DNA of 64,000 nt from Planctomycetes bacterium syqfu (GTDB taxonomy: Bacteria; Planctomycetota; Phycisphaerae; Phycisphaerales; Phycisphaeraceae), in NCBI GenBank assembly GCA_020974905.1, contig CP087563.1:5890001-5954000 (forward strand), written 5' to 3'. Below the pieces are notes generated by a model. The model had not been told where the DNA came from, made no database searches, and saw nothing but the letters and a program-made list of their open reading frames with translations. Numbering within the stretch: position 1 is the stretch's first letter; each line of letters begins with the position of its first letter. Positions 25,253-34,264 of the stretch are shown one piece after another. Both the position numbers and the translations under genes were made by a program.

Positions 25253-27685
25253 ATGAAATCACGTACGCAATCAATGGACTTAGCCAAACAAACGGGGATC
25301 AGAAACCATGTCAGAGACGTTGGCATGTTGGTGTTGCTATTGAGCTTCTTCGTTGCATCAAGCCCTGTTCAAGCTGCAGACTACGTTTGGTCACCGACGA
25401 ATCTCTACAACGCAACGCATCCAACGAGCCCCTTCCCATGGACCACGCAATGGGTGGCCGCGCCCGGTGGTGGGCAGAGTCTTGAAGTGACCGTGCCAAG
25501 TGGTGGGGGATATTACAACTTCATTGCTATCCCTGAAAGTTACCTTGGAGCCGGTACCGATTTTAAAGTGGTGATGAACTTCCGTGTCAGCAGTACGCCG
25601 TTATTGCCACGGTATTTCTACATCTTTGCTCGAAACTCGGTCAGTACGTCCTATGACATCTGGCAGAAGTTCACCGGTGATCCTGGCGAGGAACGTACCA
25701 TTGAATTGCCCTTGGATTTATCACCCATTCCAGGGGGCACGTGGACGATTTATGTTGGCATGCTTGGCATGGGATCGTTGATTATTGACGATCTGGTCGT
25801 TGAGGACGGACGCGGGTTGTCGATGACACCTGCAACGCTCAACGCCACACCTGTCTCGGATTTACCATTGACCATGGGACCGTTGGCAACGGGATATACC
25901 ACCCAGGCAATCGACCAGCCCACGGGCGCTACACATACGGTTCTCTCTGCCAGCGGTTTGATGATTCCTGACGGTGCGACGCCGGTCAGTCAGACGGTTG
26001 CCCAGCAGAATGTGTCAGCCCTGCAAAGTCTGATCAATGATGCCAAGCTCATCCCCGGCAAGAAAACCATCCAAATCCCCACCGGTGTTTATCGCCTTTA
26101 TGCCAGTTCTGCCATTCTCATTCACGATGTCCAGGACCTGATCATCGATGGGCAGGGCTCAGAGTTCATATTCGAACACCTGTTTACCGGCGAATGTTTT
26201 AACATCACCAATGCGTTACGTCTGAAAATCACTGACCTGTATCTGGATTGGAACTGGGACTACAAACCCATCGCCTCATTAGGCAGAGTCGTAAGCATCT
26301 CCGGCGATCAGAAGACCGTTGAGTTTGCCTTCGACGATCTGGACACGGCACAAACCTTGCTTGCATCACAGCAATCATGGATCGGCATTTTTGAAATGGA
26401 CCCGGTGCGCTTGAGTTCAGCTGACGGCAGCAAACTCTCGATGAATGCCACAAGCAAATCCGCTTCGGGTAATCACATTACCGCTACGTTTTCCTCTGCC
26501 ATGAATGTTGCTGTGGGTAAGAGTTATTGTATTCGTCACCTGTACTACCAACTCATCGGCTTTAAGACATACAACTCAGCACATGTGATTTTCAACGGTG
26601 TGACGATTTACTCTCTACCGGGGATGGGTTGGCTGAATACCGGGACGACCAATCACTTCCAGGTGTTTGATTGTCATATCAAACGTCGCAGCGGTTCACG
26701 CAATCCGTTGACCACGGCAGCTGATGGTATCCATTCCAATGAAACCGGCGGGAACATCGTCATCAAACTCTGCACCTTTGAAGGCCTCGGTGATGACTGT
26801 ATCAACCTTCATGACAATACATGGCAAGGCGGGATGATCTACGGCGGGAGTCCGGACAAGTTCCATTTCTTTAACTGCCCCAAACATCGTCTGCGGGTGA
26901 ATGTCGGTGATGTGCTCGAATTTTATAATCCGGACTATTCACCAACCGGGATTCATCTCACCGTCAAGGAAGAACCCGTCTTCAGCGGTACAACCAATCC
27001 CTATGACGCGACTGCGTTGATGTCGGTGAAGTTCGTCGAGCCACGCCCGACCGGCTTGTCCTATCTGACGATTGTTCGCAACACCAGCTATGAAACACGT
27101 AACGTCAATATTTCCGGCTGTCAGTTCAAGTACACCAATGGACGTGCCATTCTGCTAGCGGGTCATGATGCAACGATCAGTGCCTGTTACTTCCGGAATG
27201 TGACCAGCACCAGTATCCAATTGCACACGGAAATCGTGGACAACCTTTGGGGCGAAGGTCAGGGGACAACCAATGTACTCATCAAAGACAACACCTTTGA
27301 AAATGCCAGCATCTCAACGCGGTATGAAGGGGCACTGATCTATGCTGGGGCAACACTGCCCTGGGGGCAGACGGACTACCCACTGTTTCGACAGATACTC
27401 ATTGAGAATAACCGCATCTTCAACGCATCAGGCCCGGTGGTGTCGCTGAAGTTTTCGCAGGATGTGGTCGTTCGTAACAATATCATGGACCTGACCCAGA
27501 CCATGCCGTTGATCAAGAGCTTCTCCGGCCTGATCTATGGCGTGTTCTCAGACAACATGGCGTTGGGTGGAAATACATGGCGGGACTGGATTACTCCGCA
27601 AGCACAGTACAACACCGGCATCGCAATCGACCCGGAGACGACCAGCGATGTGCAACCCGGCACCAACAGTATTGCGAATGATTGA
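25253..27685 (+). CDS. Secreted right-handed beta-helix protein, paralogue of upstream gene, 810 aa
   Basis: The arrangement is the same as in the upstream gene: a long polar N-region, hydrophobic signal (about 25-40) ending SSPVQAADYVW, an N-terminal sandwich region and a beta-helix. The region LGDDCINLHDNTWQGGM near residue 512 matches GMGDDCINLHDNTWQGGL in the neighbour. Other shared blocks are GMGWLNTGTTNH, FNCPKHRLR and LPWGQTDYPLF. ATG 25253 with GAGGAA at 25243-25248 is preferred over the 30-residue extension to 25163. The two are about equally long and colinear, so tandem duplication is likely. The target polysaccharide is not known. Confidence 0.85.
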   Translation: MKSRTQSMDLAKQTGIRNHVRDVGMLVLLLSFFVASSPVQAADYVWSPTNLYNATHPTSPFPWTTQWVAAPGGGQSLEVTVPSGGGYYNFIAIPESYLGAGTDFKVVMNFRVSSTPLLPRYFYIFARNSVSTSYDIWQKFTGDPGEERTIELPLDLSPIPGGTWTIYVGMLGMGSLIIDDLVVEDGRGLSMTPATLNATPVSDLPLTMGPLATGYTTQAIDQPTGATHTVLSASGLMIPDGATPVSQTVAQQNVSALQSLINDAKLIPGKKTIQIPTGVYRLYASSAILIHDVQDLIIDGQGSEFIFEHLFTGECFNITNALRLKITDLYLDWNWDYKPIASLGRVVSISGDQKTVEFAFDDLDTAQTLLASQQSWIGIFEMDPVRLSSADGSKLSMNATSKSASGNHITATFSSAMNVAVGKSYCIRHLYYQLIGFKTYNSAHVIFNGVTIYSLPGMGWLNTGTTNHFQVFDCHIKRRSGSRNPLTTAADGIHSNETGGNIVIKLCTFEGLGDDCINLHDNTWQGGMIYGGSPDKFHFFNCPKHRLRVNVGDVLEFYNPDYSPTGIHLTVKEEPVFSGTTNPYDATALMSVKFVEPRPTGLSYLTIVRNTSYETRNVNISGCQFKYTNGRAILLAGHDATISACYFRNVTSTSIQLHTEIVDNLWGEGQGTTNVLIKDNTFENASISTRYEGALIYAGATLPWGQTDYPLFRQILIENNRIFNASGPVVSLKFSQDVVVRNNIMDLTQTMPLIKSFSGLIYGVFSDNMALGGNTWRDWITPQAQYNTGIAIDPETTSDVQPGTNSIAND

Positions 27686-27757
27686 GTTTCCATCACTTGA
27701 GTTCGTCAGTGTGTGACGGATCAAACCTTGTTCTCAAATCTCACTGGAAGGTGAGTC

Positions 27758-27795
27758 CTCTCATGACCGTTGGTGTTGGTCATGAGAGATTTTTT
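27758..27795 (+). terminator. Rho-independent terminator after the second beta-helix gene
   Basis: An 11-bp stem CTCTCATGACC / GGTCATGAGAG (27758-27768 with 27778-27788) is followed by a T-run. It ends the regulator/pseudopilin/beta-helix region. Confidence 0.9.
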
Positions 27796-28081
27796 ATGCG
27801 CCTGACAGGCTACAGATGTTCTGTGTGTTCAGATCGATGGTTGACAAAAGAACCGTTCGTGTCGTTACCTTCCGTCACAAGCCAATGTCCAAACCCTATC
27901 AACGCGTCGCAGCTGCGCCCAATACATTGCCAATCGAGCCAGGAACATTTGTTGCGGTAGTCAACGAACTGTCAGATCAACAGCGAATCCATCACGTGAT
28001 GCTGGTGATGAAGTTTGAGATATCAAAGCGAATAGATCATGCCCCAAGAGTCAGGGGCGCTCAAAGATTTTAGAATCCGGA
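27796..28081. other. Gap with no convincing gene
   Basis: With the terminator before it, the 396-base space 27686-28081 contains only short frames (for example 27816-28073, plus strand) lacking recognisable features or a good ribosome-binding site. I see no repeat or RNA gene. Confidence 0.5.
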
Positions 28082-28375
28082 TTAGCCAACGGCTTGCGAG
28101 ATCGGCATACATTCATGCGTCAATTGAACCAGCGGCTCTTCATCCCATCGGCGAAAGCCATTCATCTGCTTGTCGGAATAGCTGAGAATTTCACCGTCGG
28201 GCGTTTGCACTTTCACCACGCGATTGAATTTGCATGCACTCAGGCAGATCGAGTGAAAAACCTCAATCTGAACGCCATCTTCGGCGAGCTTCTGTTTCAT
28301 CGCGGTAAGCTGGTTGTACAACCCTTTGGGGCCGCATTCGCGGCAGACGTAAAACCGGAATTTTGAAGTGGACAT
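28082..28375 (-). CDS. Thioredoxin-fold [2Fe-2S] ferredoxin-like / DUF1636-type protein, 97 aa
   Basis: Four cysteines, Cys11 and Cys14 (YVCRECG) with Cys44 and Cys48 (ICLSACK), have the spacing expected for an iron-sulfur or metal site on a thioredoxin-like fold. The remainder, VVKVQTPDGEILSYSDK, fits the later strands. No signal peptide is present. GGAAGGAG precedes the start. It is divergent from the bifunctional-nuclease gene and may join the redox/sulfur theme of the tusA cluster that follows, but this is only proximity. DUF1636 and shethna-type alternatives remain open. Confidence 0.72.
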   Translation of the reverse strand: MSTSKFRFYVCRECGPKGLYNQLTAMKQKLAEDGVQIEVFHSICLSACKFNRVVKVQTPDGEILSYSDKQMNGFRRWDEEPLVQLTHECMPISQAVG

Positions 28376-28697
28376 TCAGCGGGCTCCTTCCACGTGCAAA
28401 CCAATTGTACAAGCCTCGACGTCCGGGTTAAGTCTTTTTATCATGAAACAAGTTAAAAGACATTAAACCCCGGATATTTTATGTAACACTGATTTTAATA
28501 GAGGTTTACGAAAACACTAGCTATTGCATGGTTTAGCGTTGAAGGGTAGCCTTCTGGTGTTTTTACCATGCTTGAAAAATTTTTTCCATATTCGGACCCA
28601 GCCCGGCCTCATCGCGTGTGCAAAGCAATTACAAACGGTTGGATCTCGCCTTCCTTGACGGATTCGGGTAGGATGCTCTTCACCGAAAGGATCAAGC
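28376..28697. promoter_or_regulatory. 322-base divergent spacer with an inverted repeat
   Basis: An imperfect inverted repeat lies at 28423-28473: CCGGGTTAAGTCTTTTTA on the left and its near complement TAAAAGACATTAAACCCCGG on the right. It separates divergent genes and could be a hairpin or a pair of regulator half-sites. The rest shows no coding frame. Confidence 0.4.
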
Positions 28698-29156
28698 ATG
28701 GCAGTGCAGATGGAGTTGGCTCGGATACTCATTCGCGAGGAGTATGAATCGCATATTCTGGAGCTACGCGAGGTGGAGGGGGACCGTGTTTTCCCCATCG
28801 TCATCGGCCCCAATGAAGCGATGGCCATCGAGCGTCGTTTGATGGGCAAAACACCGCCGCGCCCGCAGACGCACGAGTTGCTTGCTTCGGTCATTGAGCA
28901 TCTGGATGCCAAAATTCAGTCCATTCTCATTCGTGATTTGCAGGATCACACCTTCTACGCCTCATTGGTTCTTGAACGTGATGGCAAGACGATCGAAGTG
29001 GACTCACGTCCCAGTGATGCCATTGCATTGGGTGCGGCCGTTGAGGTGCCGATATACGTCTCAGAATTGGTTCTCGAGGAAGTCTGCCCGCCCCCCGGAT
29101 CAGATTCGGATCAGCCGCCGATGGATATGGATGATTCGGATAACCCACCGCAGTGA
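28698..29156 (+). CDS. Bifunctional nuclease family protein (DUF151/BFN), 152 aa
   Basis: The fold is recognisable by VFPIVIGPNEAMAIERRLMG (32-51), PQTHELLASVIEHLDAKI and the IEVDSRPSDAIALGAAVEVPIYV block (about 97-121), the core of the BFN/DUF151 family. Plant and bacterial members are reported to have RNase/DNase activity. The C-terminal 30 residues are a Pro/Asp/Ser-rich tail. AAAGGA precedes ATG 28698. It stands 178 bases before the tusA cluster. Confidence 0.9.
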   Translation: MAVQMELARILIREEYESHILELREVEGDRVFPIVIGPNEAMAIERRLMGKTPPRPQTHELLASVIEHLDAKIQSILIRDLQDHTFYASLVLERDGKTIEVDSRPSDAIALGAAVEVPIYVSELVLEEVCPPPGSDSDQPPMDMDDSDNPPQ

Positions 29157-29334
29157 GGCTAAGTGCTGCGAAAGCGTTGGAATCAACGTCTGATAACAGG
29201 CTCATGATGGTCTCCTGATGTCATTCTTGTCTGCGAATCTGCAGACTCTGACCAAACCCGTATTTTGATTGATCCGATGAATACAGCAGTGTGCGATCAT
29301 ATTGCGCGCCTGTAAATCGTTCATGGAGACAGAT

Positions 29335-29559
29335 ATGAACACGATTGAATTGGATTGCGTGGGGCTTTGTTGTCCGATGCCGTTGGTTCGCATCAAGCGT
29401 GCCATGGACGAGATGAATCCCGGTGATTGCCTGAAGGTCACCGCAACAGATCCTGCATTTGAAGCAGACATCAAGGCATGGTCAGAAAAGTTCGGTCATG
29501 TGATTTTGTCCATAACGGTTCAAGAGAACATTAAAGCGGTTCTCCAAAAAGCAGCTTGA
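29335..29559 (+). CDS. tusA: TusA-family sulfurtransferase
   Basis: The 74-aa protein has the family signature LDCVGLCCPMPLVRIK: the catalytic Cys13 precedes Pro14 in the C-P-x-P loop, with an extra Cys12 beside it. TusA proteins carry persulfide sulfur to tRNA thiolation, molybdopterin synthesis or sulfur oxidation pathways. GGAGA lies before ATG 29335. The stop codon is 10 bases before the DsrE-like gene, so both are co-transcribed. A soluble histidine kinase follows. The neighbour pairing with DsrE-like protein is common in sulfur relay loci. Confidence 0.95.
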   Translation: MNTIELDCVGLCCPMPLVRIKRAMDEMNPGDCLKVTATDPAFEADIKAWSEKFGHVILSITVQENIKAVLQKAA

Positions 29560-29568
29560 GTGAGATCA

Positions 29569-30174
29569 ATGATGGATGGCACCCAACAACCCAGTGCAAT
29601 GGATTTTGCCAAGGCAGCAACAAACTCCTCTACAGATTTTCAGGCCATGCTTGAGCGTCTGCATAAGTGTCAGCAGTCTGTTGACGACCTGCAGAAGATG
29701 ATTCCCGAAGACAACATGACTATCGTTGTCTTCAGCGGTGATATGGACAAGCTCATCGCAGCTTTGTTCCTGGCTACGGGCGCTGCGTCTATGGGGTGCC
29801 AGGTCTCAATGTACTACACATTCTGGGGACTCTCTGCGTTGCGCAAGAAAACGGTGTATCGTCATAAGACTCTCTTGCATCGTATGCTTGCCTGGATGCT
29901 GCCTGCCGGTGTTACCAGGCTCAAGACCTCCAAGATGAACTTTGCGGGAATCGGCCCCAGGCTCTTTAATCATCTGATGAAAAAGCAGCAGGTGCCTGAT
30001 CTCAAACAGATGCTCGAACTGGCAGGTGAACTGGGGATCGAAATGACCGCCTGTACCACGGCGATGCAGATCATGGGCTTTGAACAGGACGAGTTGATTG
30101 ACGGGCTGGCTGTTGGCGGTGTTGCAACGTATCTGCAAAACGCATCAAAGGCACGCGTGAATCTGTTTATTTAA
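29569..30174 (+). CDS. DsrE/DsrF-like sulfur carrier family protein, 201 aa
   Basis: A DsrE/F/H-like peroxiredoxin-type protein. MTIVVFSGDMDKLIAALFLATGAASMGCQVSMYYTF is split across its N-terminal Rossmann-like core, and MTACTTAMQIMGFEQDELIDG carries the conserved active-site Cys used for persulfide transfer in this family. The N-terminal 45 residues are helical and unassigned. ATG 29569 is chosen over GTG 29560, with weak ribosome binding. It shares a transcript with tusA (10-base gap) and probably with the histidine kinase (14-base gap). Confidence 0.88.
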   Translation: MMDGTQQPSAMDFAKAATNSSTDFQAMLERLHKCQQSVDDLQKMIPEDNMTIVVFSGDMDKLIAALFLATGAASMGCQVSMYYTFWGLSALRKKTVYRHKTLLHRMLAWMLPAGVTRLKTSKMNFAGIGPRLFNHLMKKQQVPDLKQMLELAGELGIEMTACTTAMQIMGFEQDELIDGLAVGGVATYLQNASKARVNLFI

Positions 30175-30187
30175 CAGGAGTCGATTG

Positions 30188-31534
30188 TTGACCCAGCACG
30201 CTAAACCATCTGAGTTATCTCGACAGGTCGAAATGATCGTCCTGTCTGATGATACTGCAGGTCTCAAGCAGCAGCTTGCTGATGTCATGAATGCCAATGA
30301 CATTTCCTTGACATCCTGGGTGGGGCAACTGCACGTCACGGGAGAATTGGATGATTGCTGTTACTTGGTCCAGAAGTATCAGACAACGTATTACATGCCT
30401 ATGGTATTTGTTTCGTTGAATCACACATCCCTGGAACAGGTTCATTCGGTTGTGCGTAAGCTTTCTGTGATTCAAGAGCATGGTTTGGTAATCTGGCTAA
30501 ACGATCAACCGGACACGGCACAGGCCTTCGCATTTGCTGACCAACTGGACAATGCACAGCATGTGATGCTCATGTCAACGCCAGCGACTGCCTTGCAGTG
30601 GCGTCAGTTGATGATTGCCATGGCCAAGATGCAGCGGTCGATCAATCAGCAGCAATGGACGACGCGCCTGTTGGCAGACGAGGATCACGACCAGAAACTC
30701 ATCAAGCAGTTGGCCCAGGCCAATGTCAATGCCGCGTGCATCATGGCTGAACTCGAGGAAGCTCGGGACCTGGCAATGGCGGCCGATCAGGCCAAGGGTA
30801 ATTTCCTGGCCAATATCACGCATGAATTACGCACACCGCTCTCGGCCATCATGGGCTTTGCTGAGATACTACGCGAAGATCTGACCCATCATCCCGAGCA
30901 CGTGCAATTCTTGCAATGTATTTATGACAATGGGCAAAATCTTCTGGAGATTCTGGATAGTATTCTTTTACTGACCTTGCTGGATTCGGATGAACTGGTG
31001 GTGGAAACCCAAATTGCCAATCCCGCTGCGATTTTACAGAAGGTTTATCTTCAGCATAAGCAAGAAGCGCAGCAGCAGGGATTGGCGTTTAACCTGCATG
31101 ACACACCCCGGGATATCCCAACGGACATGGTGCTGGATGTGAAATGGGTCGAACAGATTCTCAATCGATTGGTTCATAATGCCATCAAGTTCACGCCCAA
31201 AGGTCAGATTGATATGTCAATGAACTGGCATCAATCCCAGGCTGGCTACCAGTTGCATTTTGTGATTCGCGATACCGGAATCGGTATCAAACCTCAGATC
31301 ATGCAGAGCATCTTCGAACCCTTTCACCAAGCGGACAACTCGGCCTCGCGTCGATATGGTGGTATAGGATTGGGTTTGGCCATCTCGCGCAAACTTGCGC
31401 ATTGTCTGGGCGGTGATATTCACGTTAGCAGTGTTCCGGATCAAGGCAGTTTCTTTGAGTTGATTCTCAATGTGGCAGATCCCCGGGATACCAAGACGAC
31501 AGCATGCATTCATGACGATGTACTTCGCCCATAG
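30188..31534 (+). CDS. Soluble sensor histidine kinase, 448 aa
   Basis: Residues 1-150 look like a receiver-like alpha/beta domain without a clear phospho-acceptor. HisKA (about 205-270) has the H-box NITHELRTPLSAIMGF (His near 212) and the HATPase domain (about 315-430) has LNRLVHNAIKF, DTGIGI, FEPFHQADNS and GGIGLGLAISRKL. No transmembrane segment is present, so it is cytoplasmic. The likely start is TTG 30188, 7 bases after AGGAG (30176-30180); TTG 30185 is adjacent. It is the third gene of the tusA/DsrE-like operon, suggesting that it reads a sulfur- or redox-related signal. This is an inference from context only. No response regulator follows it. Confidence 0.9.
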   Translation: MTQHAKPSELSRQVEMIVLSDDTAGLKQQLADVMNANDISLTSWVGQLHVTGELDDCCYLVQKYQTTYYMPMVFVSLNHTSLEQVHSVVRKLSVIQEHGLVIWLNDQPDTAQAFAFADQLDNAQHVMLMSTPATALQWRQLMIAMAKMQRSINQQQWTTRLLADEDHDQKLIKQLAQANVNAACIMAELEEARDLAMAADQAKGNFLANITHELRTPLSAIMGFAEILREDLTHHPEHVQFLQCIYDNGQNLLEILDSILLLTLLDSDELVVETQIANPAAILQKVYLQHKQEAQQQGLAFNLHDTPRDIPTDMVLDVKWVEQILNRLVHNAIKFTPKGQIDMSMNWHQSQAGYQLHFVIRDTGIGIKPQIMQSIFEPFHQADNSASRRYGGIGLGLAISRKLAHCLGGDIHVSSVPDQGSFFELILNVADPRDTKTTACIHDDVLRP

Positions 31535-31723
31535 CCTTGAAACATCAAACCAACGGAGTTTGAAATTCGCTACCATCCAGTAATACGCGTTTGAAATTGC
31601 ATTTCGTTTTGATACACATCCATCTGAAAATTAAATCATCAATGATTGGCAGCAGGGGTCGAAAATTCTGCTGATCTGACTATGCTCAAGAGTCCGTTGT
31701 CATTGATTTGAAGTGAGACCAGC

Positions 31724-33115
31724 ATGAGTAAACGGCCTAATATTCTGTTTTTAATGAGTGATGAACACCGACCTGATATCGCTGGATACGCAGGCGATCC
31801 CATCGTCCGCACACCGACGCTGGATTGGCTGTCTGAGACGGGCGTAACATTTCGTAACGCTTACACACCCTCACCGATCTGCGTTCCAGCGCGTCAATGC
31901 ATGGCATCGGGCAAGCTGCCCAAGACGTGCAACTGTGAAGGGTGGATTGATCTTGAGCCCGGGAGTATGACCTTTGCCCGTCGCTTCGCCCAGTATGCCT
32001 ATCAAACCGTCTGTTGTGGCAAGCTCCATCACCTGGGGACCGACCAACTCCAGGGCTGGCTCCAGCGTCCTGCAGGCTTGGGTGACATTCAGGTCACACC
32101 CGCACACATCCAGGACAAAGTCGAGTCGGAGTTCGCCAAGTACGAACGGCCACTCTCAGCGGTGAAATGGTCCGATGCCAAGGAAGTGCTTCGCGCAGGT
32201 GTCGGCGAGGATTTTGGTTCGGTCAAGGACGAGCATGCCACCAGAACGGCATGCCAATTCATCGAGCAATATTTCAACTCACCGCAGAATGACCGTGAAC
32301 AATTGCATCAACCGCTGCTACTCAAAGTCAGCCTGATTCAGCCGCATTATCCCTATCAGACCAGTGCAGAAAAGTTCGGCTATTACCTTAACCGCGTTAA
32401 ACCATTCCTCAATCAACAGGTCTTTGATCATCCGTTTTTAAGTCGTCGCCAGGTCCGCGTCGGTGAAGATGTCAATGAACGCGACATGCGCCGTGCCACC
32501 GCAACCTACTACGGCATGATCGAAACCATCGACGAATACTACAAGCAAGTCCTCGATCAACTTCGCTATGTCGGGCAAGACCTGGATGACTGGATCATCG
32601 TCTATGTCTCGGATCACGGTGAAATGCTCGGCGAACATGGCATCTGGGAGAAGCAGAAATTCTTCGAAGCCTCAGCCCGTGTCCCCATGATCATCCGTTG
32701 GCCCAAGGGATTCAGCCCTGAGAGTATGGGCAAGGTAGTGGATCAGAACGTGAATCTCTGTGACCTCTTTGCAACACTTTGCGATCTTGCAGGTCTGGAA
32801 GTTCCCGATGGGTTGGATAGCCGCAGCCTCGTGCCACTGATCAATGGGGATACAAGCAACTGGTCCAATGAAACCATCAGCCAGTTCGGCCCGGAAAACG
32901 TGATGATCAAACAGGATGACTTGAAGTACCAATACTACGGCAACAACGGCCCGGAAGTCCTCTTCGACCTGGCGCGTGATCCGTCGGAGATGCAAAACTT
33001 CATCGATGACCCGCAGTATGTCGACGCACTGGTTAAGTTCCGCAAACGCCTGGCAGCGTTAGGTCACGGCCCTGATGCTGATGCGAATTATGTCAATGCG
33101 GGGTACTGCCAATAA
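31724..33115 (+). CDS. Type I sulfatase, cytoplasmic form, 463 aa
   Basis: This is an alkaline-phosphatase-fold sulfatase. RPNILFLMSDEHRPD holds the metal Asp pair. The formylglycine site is ICVPARQCMASGK, with Cys53 in C-V-P-A-R. YVSDHGEMLGEHGIWEK carries the second metal cluster. The choline-sulfatase branch has similar spacing. There is no signal peptide, unusual for a polysaccharide-specific sulfatase, so the substrate is likely an imported small sulfated compound. Activity would need an FGE-type maturase, not present in the window. The locus is also near a GH5 enzyme. Confidence 0.94.
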   Translation: MSKRPNILFLMSDEHRPDIAGYAGDPIVRTPTLDWLSETGVTFRNAYTPSPICVPARQCMASGKLPKTCNCEGWIDLEPGSMTFARRFAQYAYQTVCCGKLHHLGTDQLQGWLQRPAGLGDIQVTPAHIQDKVESEFAKYERPLSAVKWSDAKEVLRAGVGEDFGSVKDEHATRTACQFIEQYFNSPQNDREQLHQPLLLKVSLIQPHYPYQTSAEKFGYYLNRVKPFLNQQVFDHPFLSRRQVRVGEDVNERDMRRATATYYGMIETIDEYYKQVLDQLRYVGQDLDDWIIVYVSDHGEMLGEHGIWEKQKFFEASARVPMIIRWPKGFSPESMGKVVDQNVNLCDLFATLCDLAGLEVPDGLDSRSLVPLINGDTSNWSNETISQFGPENVMIKQDDLKYQYYGNNGPEVLFDLARDPSEMQNFIDDPQYVDALVKFRKRLAALGHGPDADANYVNAGYCQ

Positions 33116-33245
33116 AGTTCGTCATGCTTGTTTAAGATATGTCATGGTGCTTAGCGGTGTGATGTATCACAGTGTTGTGTGGTGCATGTGATGCCAACTT
33201 TTTGTGATGGGGCCGGTGTTGTCTGGTCCTTTGCGTTTGCTTATG

Positions 33246-33251
33246 TATAAT
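33246..33251 (+). promoter_or_regulatory. -10-like element TATAAT
   Basis: A perfect TATAAT lies about 50 bases upstream of the start of the secreted protein gene at 33300. No good -35 is found at 16-18 bases, so the promoter assignment is tentative. Confidence 0.4.
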
Positions 33252-33299
33252 CTGGCTGTTGCTATCAATAATCATTTCTCTCTCACAAGGAAACCGGGG

Positions 33300-34202
33300 A
33301 TGTTCAAGTTAAAATCGATCGTTTACCTGCTGGTATTGTTTTTGATGTCAGGTGTGCTCCACGCTGTTGATCAACAGGATTTGGTGACAGGTGCATTGAA
33401 ACTGGTTGATCAAGGGCAGCAGCCTAGACACATGGTTCAATACCGCATGGAAAAAGGGCATACTCGGCAGATGGTGATGTGGTTGGATATGGAGATGAAA
33501 AGCAAGGTGGGGGATATGCCTGAAAAGAGCGTTCCCATTCCAACACAGAAAATGATCATGACATTGAAGGTGACCGATACGCATGACAATGGGGCGATGG
33601 ACATCAGCTTCACATTCGACAAAGCCGCGGTTGTGACTGATCAACCTTCTGTCATCAGCCAGCAGATTGAAAAGTCGCTTAAAACCGTTGAAGGTATCAA
33701 TGGCACATATACCATCTCCGCCGATGGCAAGGTCAGTGAGGAAATCACACATGTACCCGATGGTGTCGATCCGCAAATACAGCAAACCATCGAACAGTTC
33801 AACAACGTTTTTTCTCAAGCCAGTTGTCTACTACCCACTGTCCCTGTCGGCAAGGGGGCCAGTTGGCAAGTGGATCAACAGGTACAAACACCCATGTTCC
33901 CCCTGGTCAATCATGCAACCTATACCGTTGAGCAGATCAGCGAAGATCACGTCAAACTTCAAATCAACATCACACAAGATCTGGGTAATCAAGACATCAA
34001 CCAGAATGGGATGAAGATGACAATCAAGGAATTTGAAACGACAGGTTCAGGGACCATGGACTTGAAACTGACCGAACTGGTTCCATATGCGGACATGATT
34101 ACGCGAAACAAGAACAAAATTCATGTCAACAACAACGGTACGCAGATCAACGTGACTTCCGTGGTCACTATGAAAATCAAGATCGAACCGCTGACTGAAT
34201 GA
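33300..34202 (+). CDS. Secreted hypothetical protein, DUF6263-like, 300 aa
   Basis: The signal peptide (residues 3-22, ending SGVLHA) is followed by a soluble beta-rich domain. A conserved-looking block is LLPTVPVGKGASWQVDQQVQ, similar in pattern to LPQEPIGIGAVWSYQLPV in the gene at 57610; both have a preceding helical segment of ISQQIEKSLKTVEG type. Such proteins are often listed as DUF6263 with no known function. AAGGAAA precedes ATG 33300. The convergent GH5 gene lies 62 bases away. Confidence 0.8.
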   Translation: MFKLKSIVYLLVLFLMSGVLHAVDQQDLVTGALKLVDQGQQPRHMVQYRMEKGHTRQMVMWLDMEMKSKVGDMPEKSVPIPTQKMIMTLKVTDTHDNGAMDISFTFDKAAVVTDQPSVISQQIEKSLKTVEGINGTYTISADGKVSEEITHVPDGVDPQIQQTIEQFNNVFSQASCLLPTVPVGKGASWQVDQQVQTPMFPLVNHATYTVEQISEDHVKLQINITQDLGNQDINQNGMKMTIKEFETTGSGTMDLKLTELVPYADMITRNKNKIHVNNNGTQINVTSVVTMKIKIEPLTE

Positions 34203-34264
34203 ATTGATTGTGTTGGTATGCTCAGTACGTAGCATGTAAACCAAAGACGATTGGTCTTATGACA

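Noticed and set aside
27816-28073. Plus-strand 85-codon frame after the beta-helix gene
   Set aside because: No ribosome-binding site or family features; composition looks non-coding.
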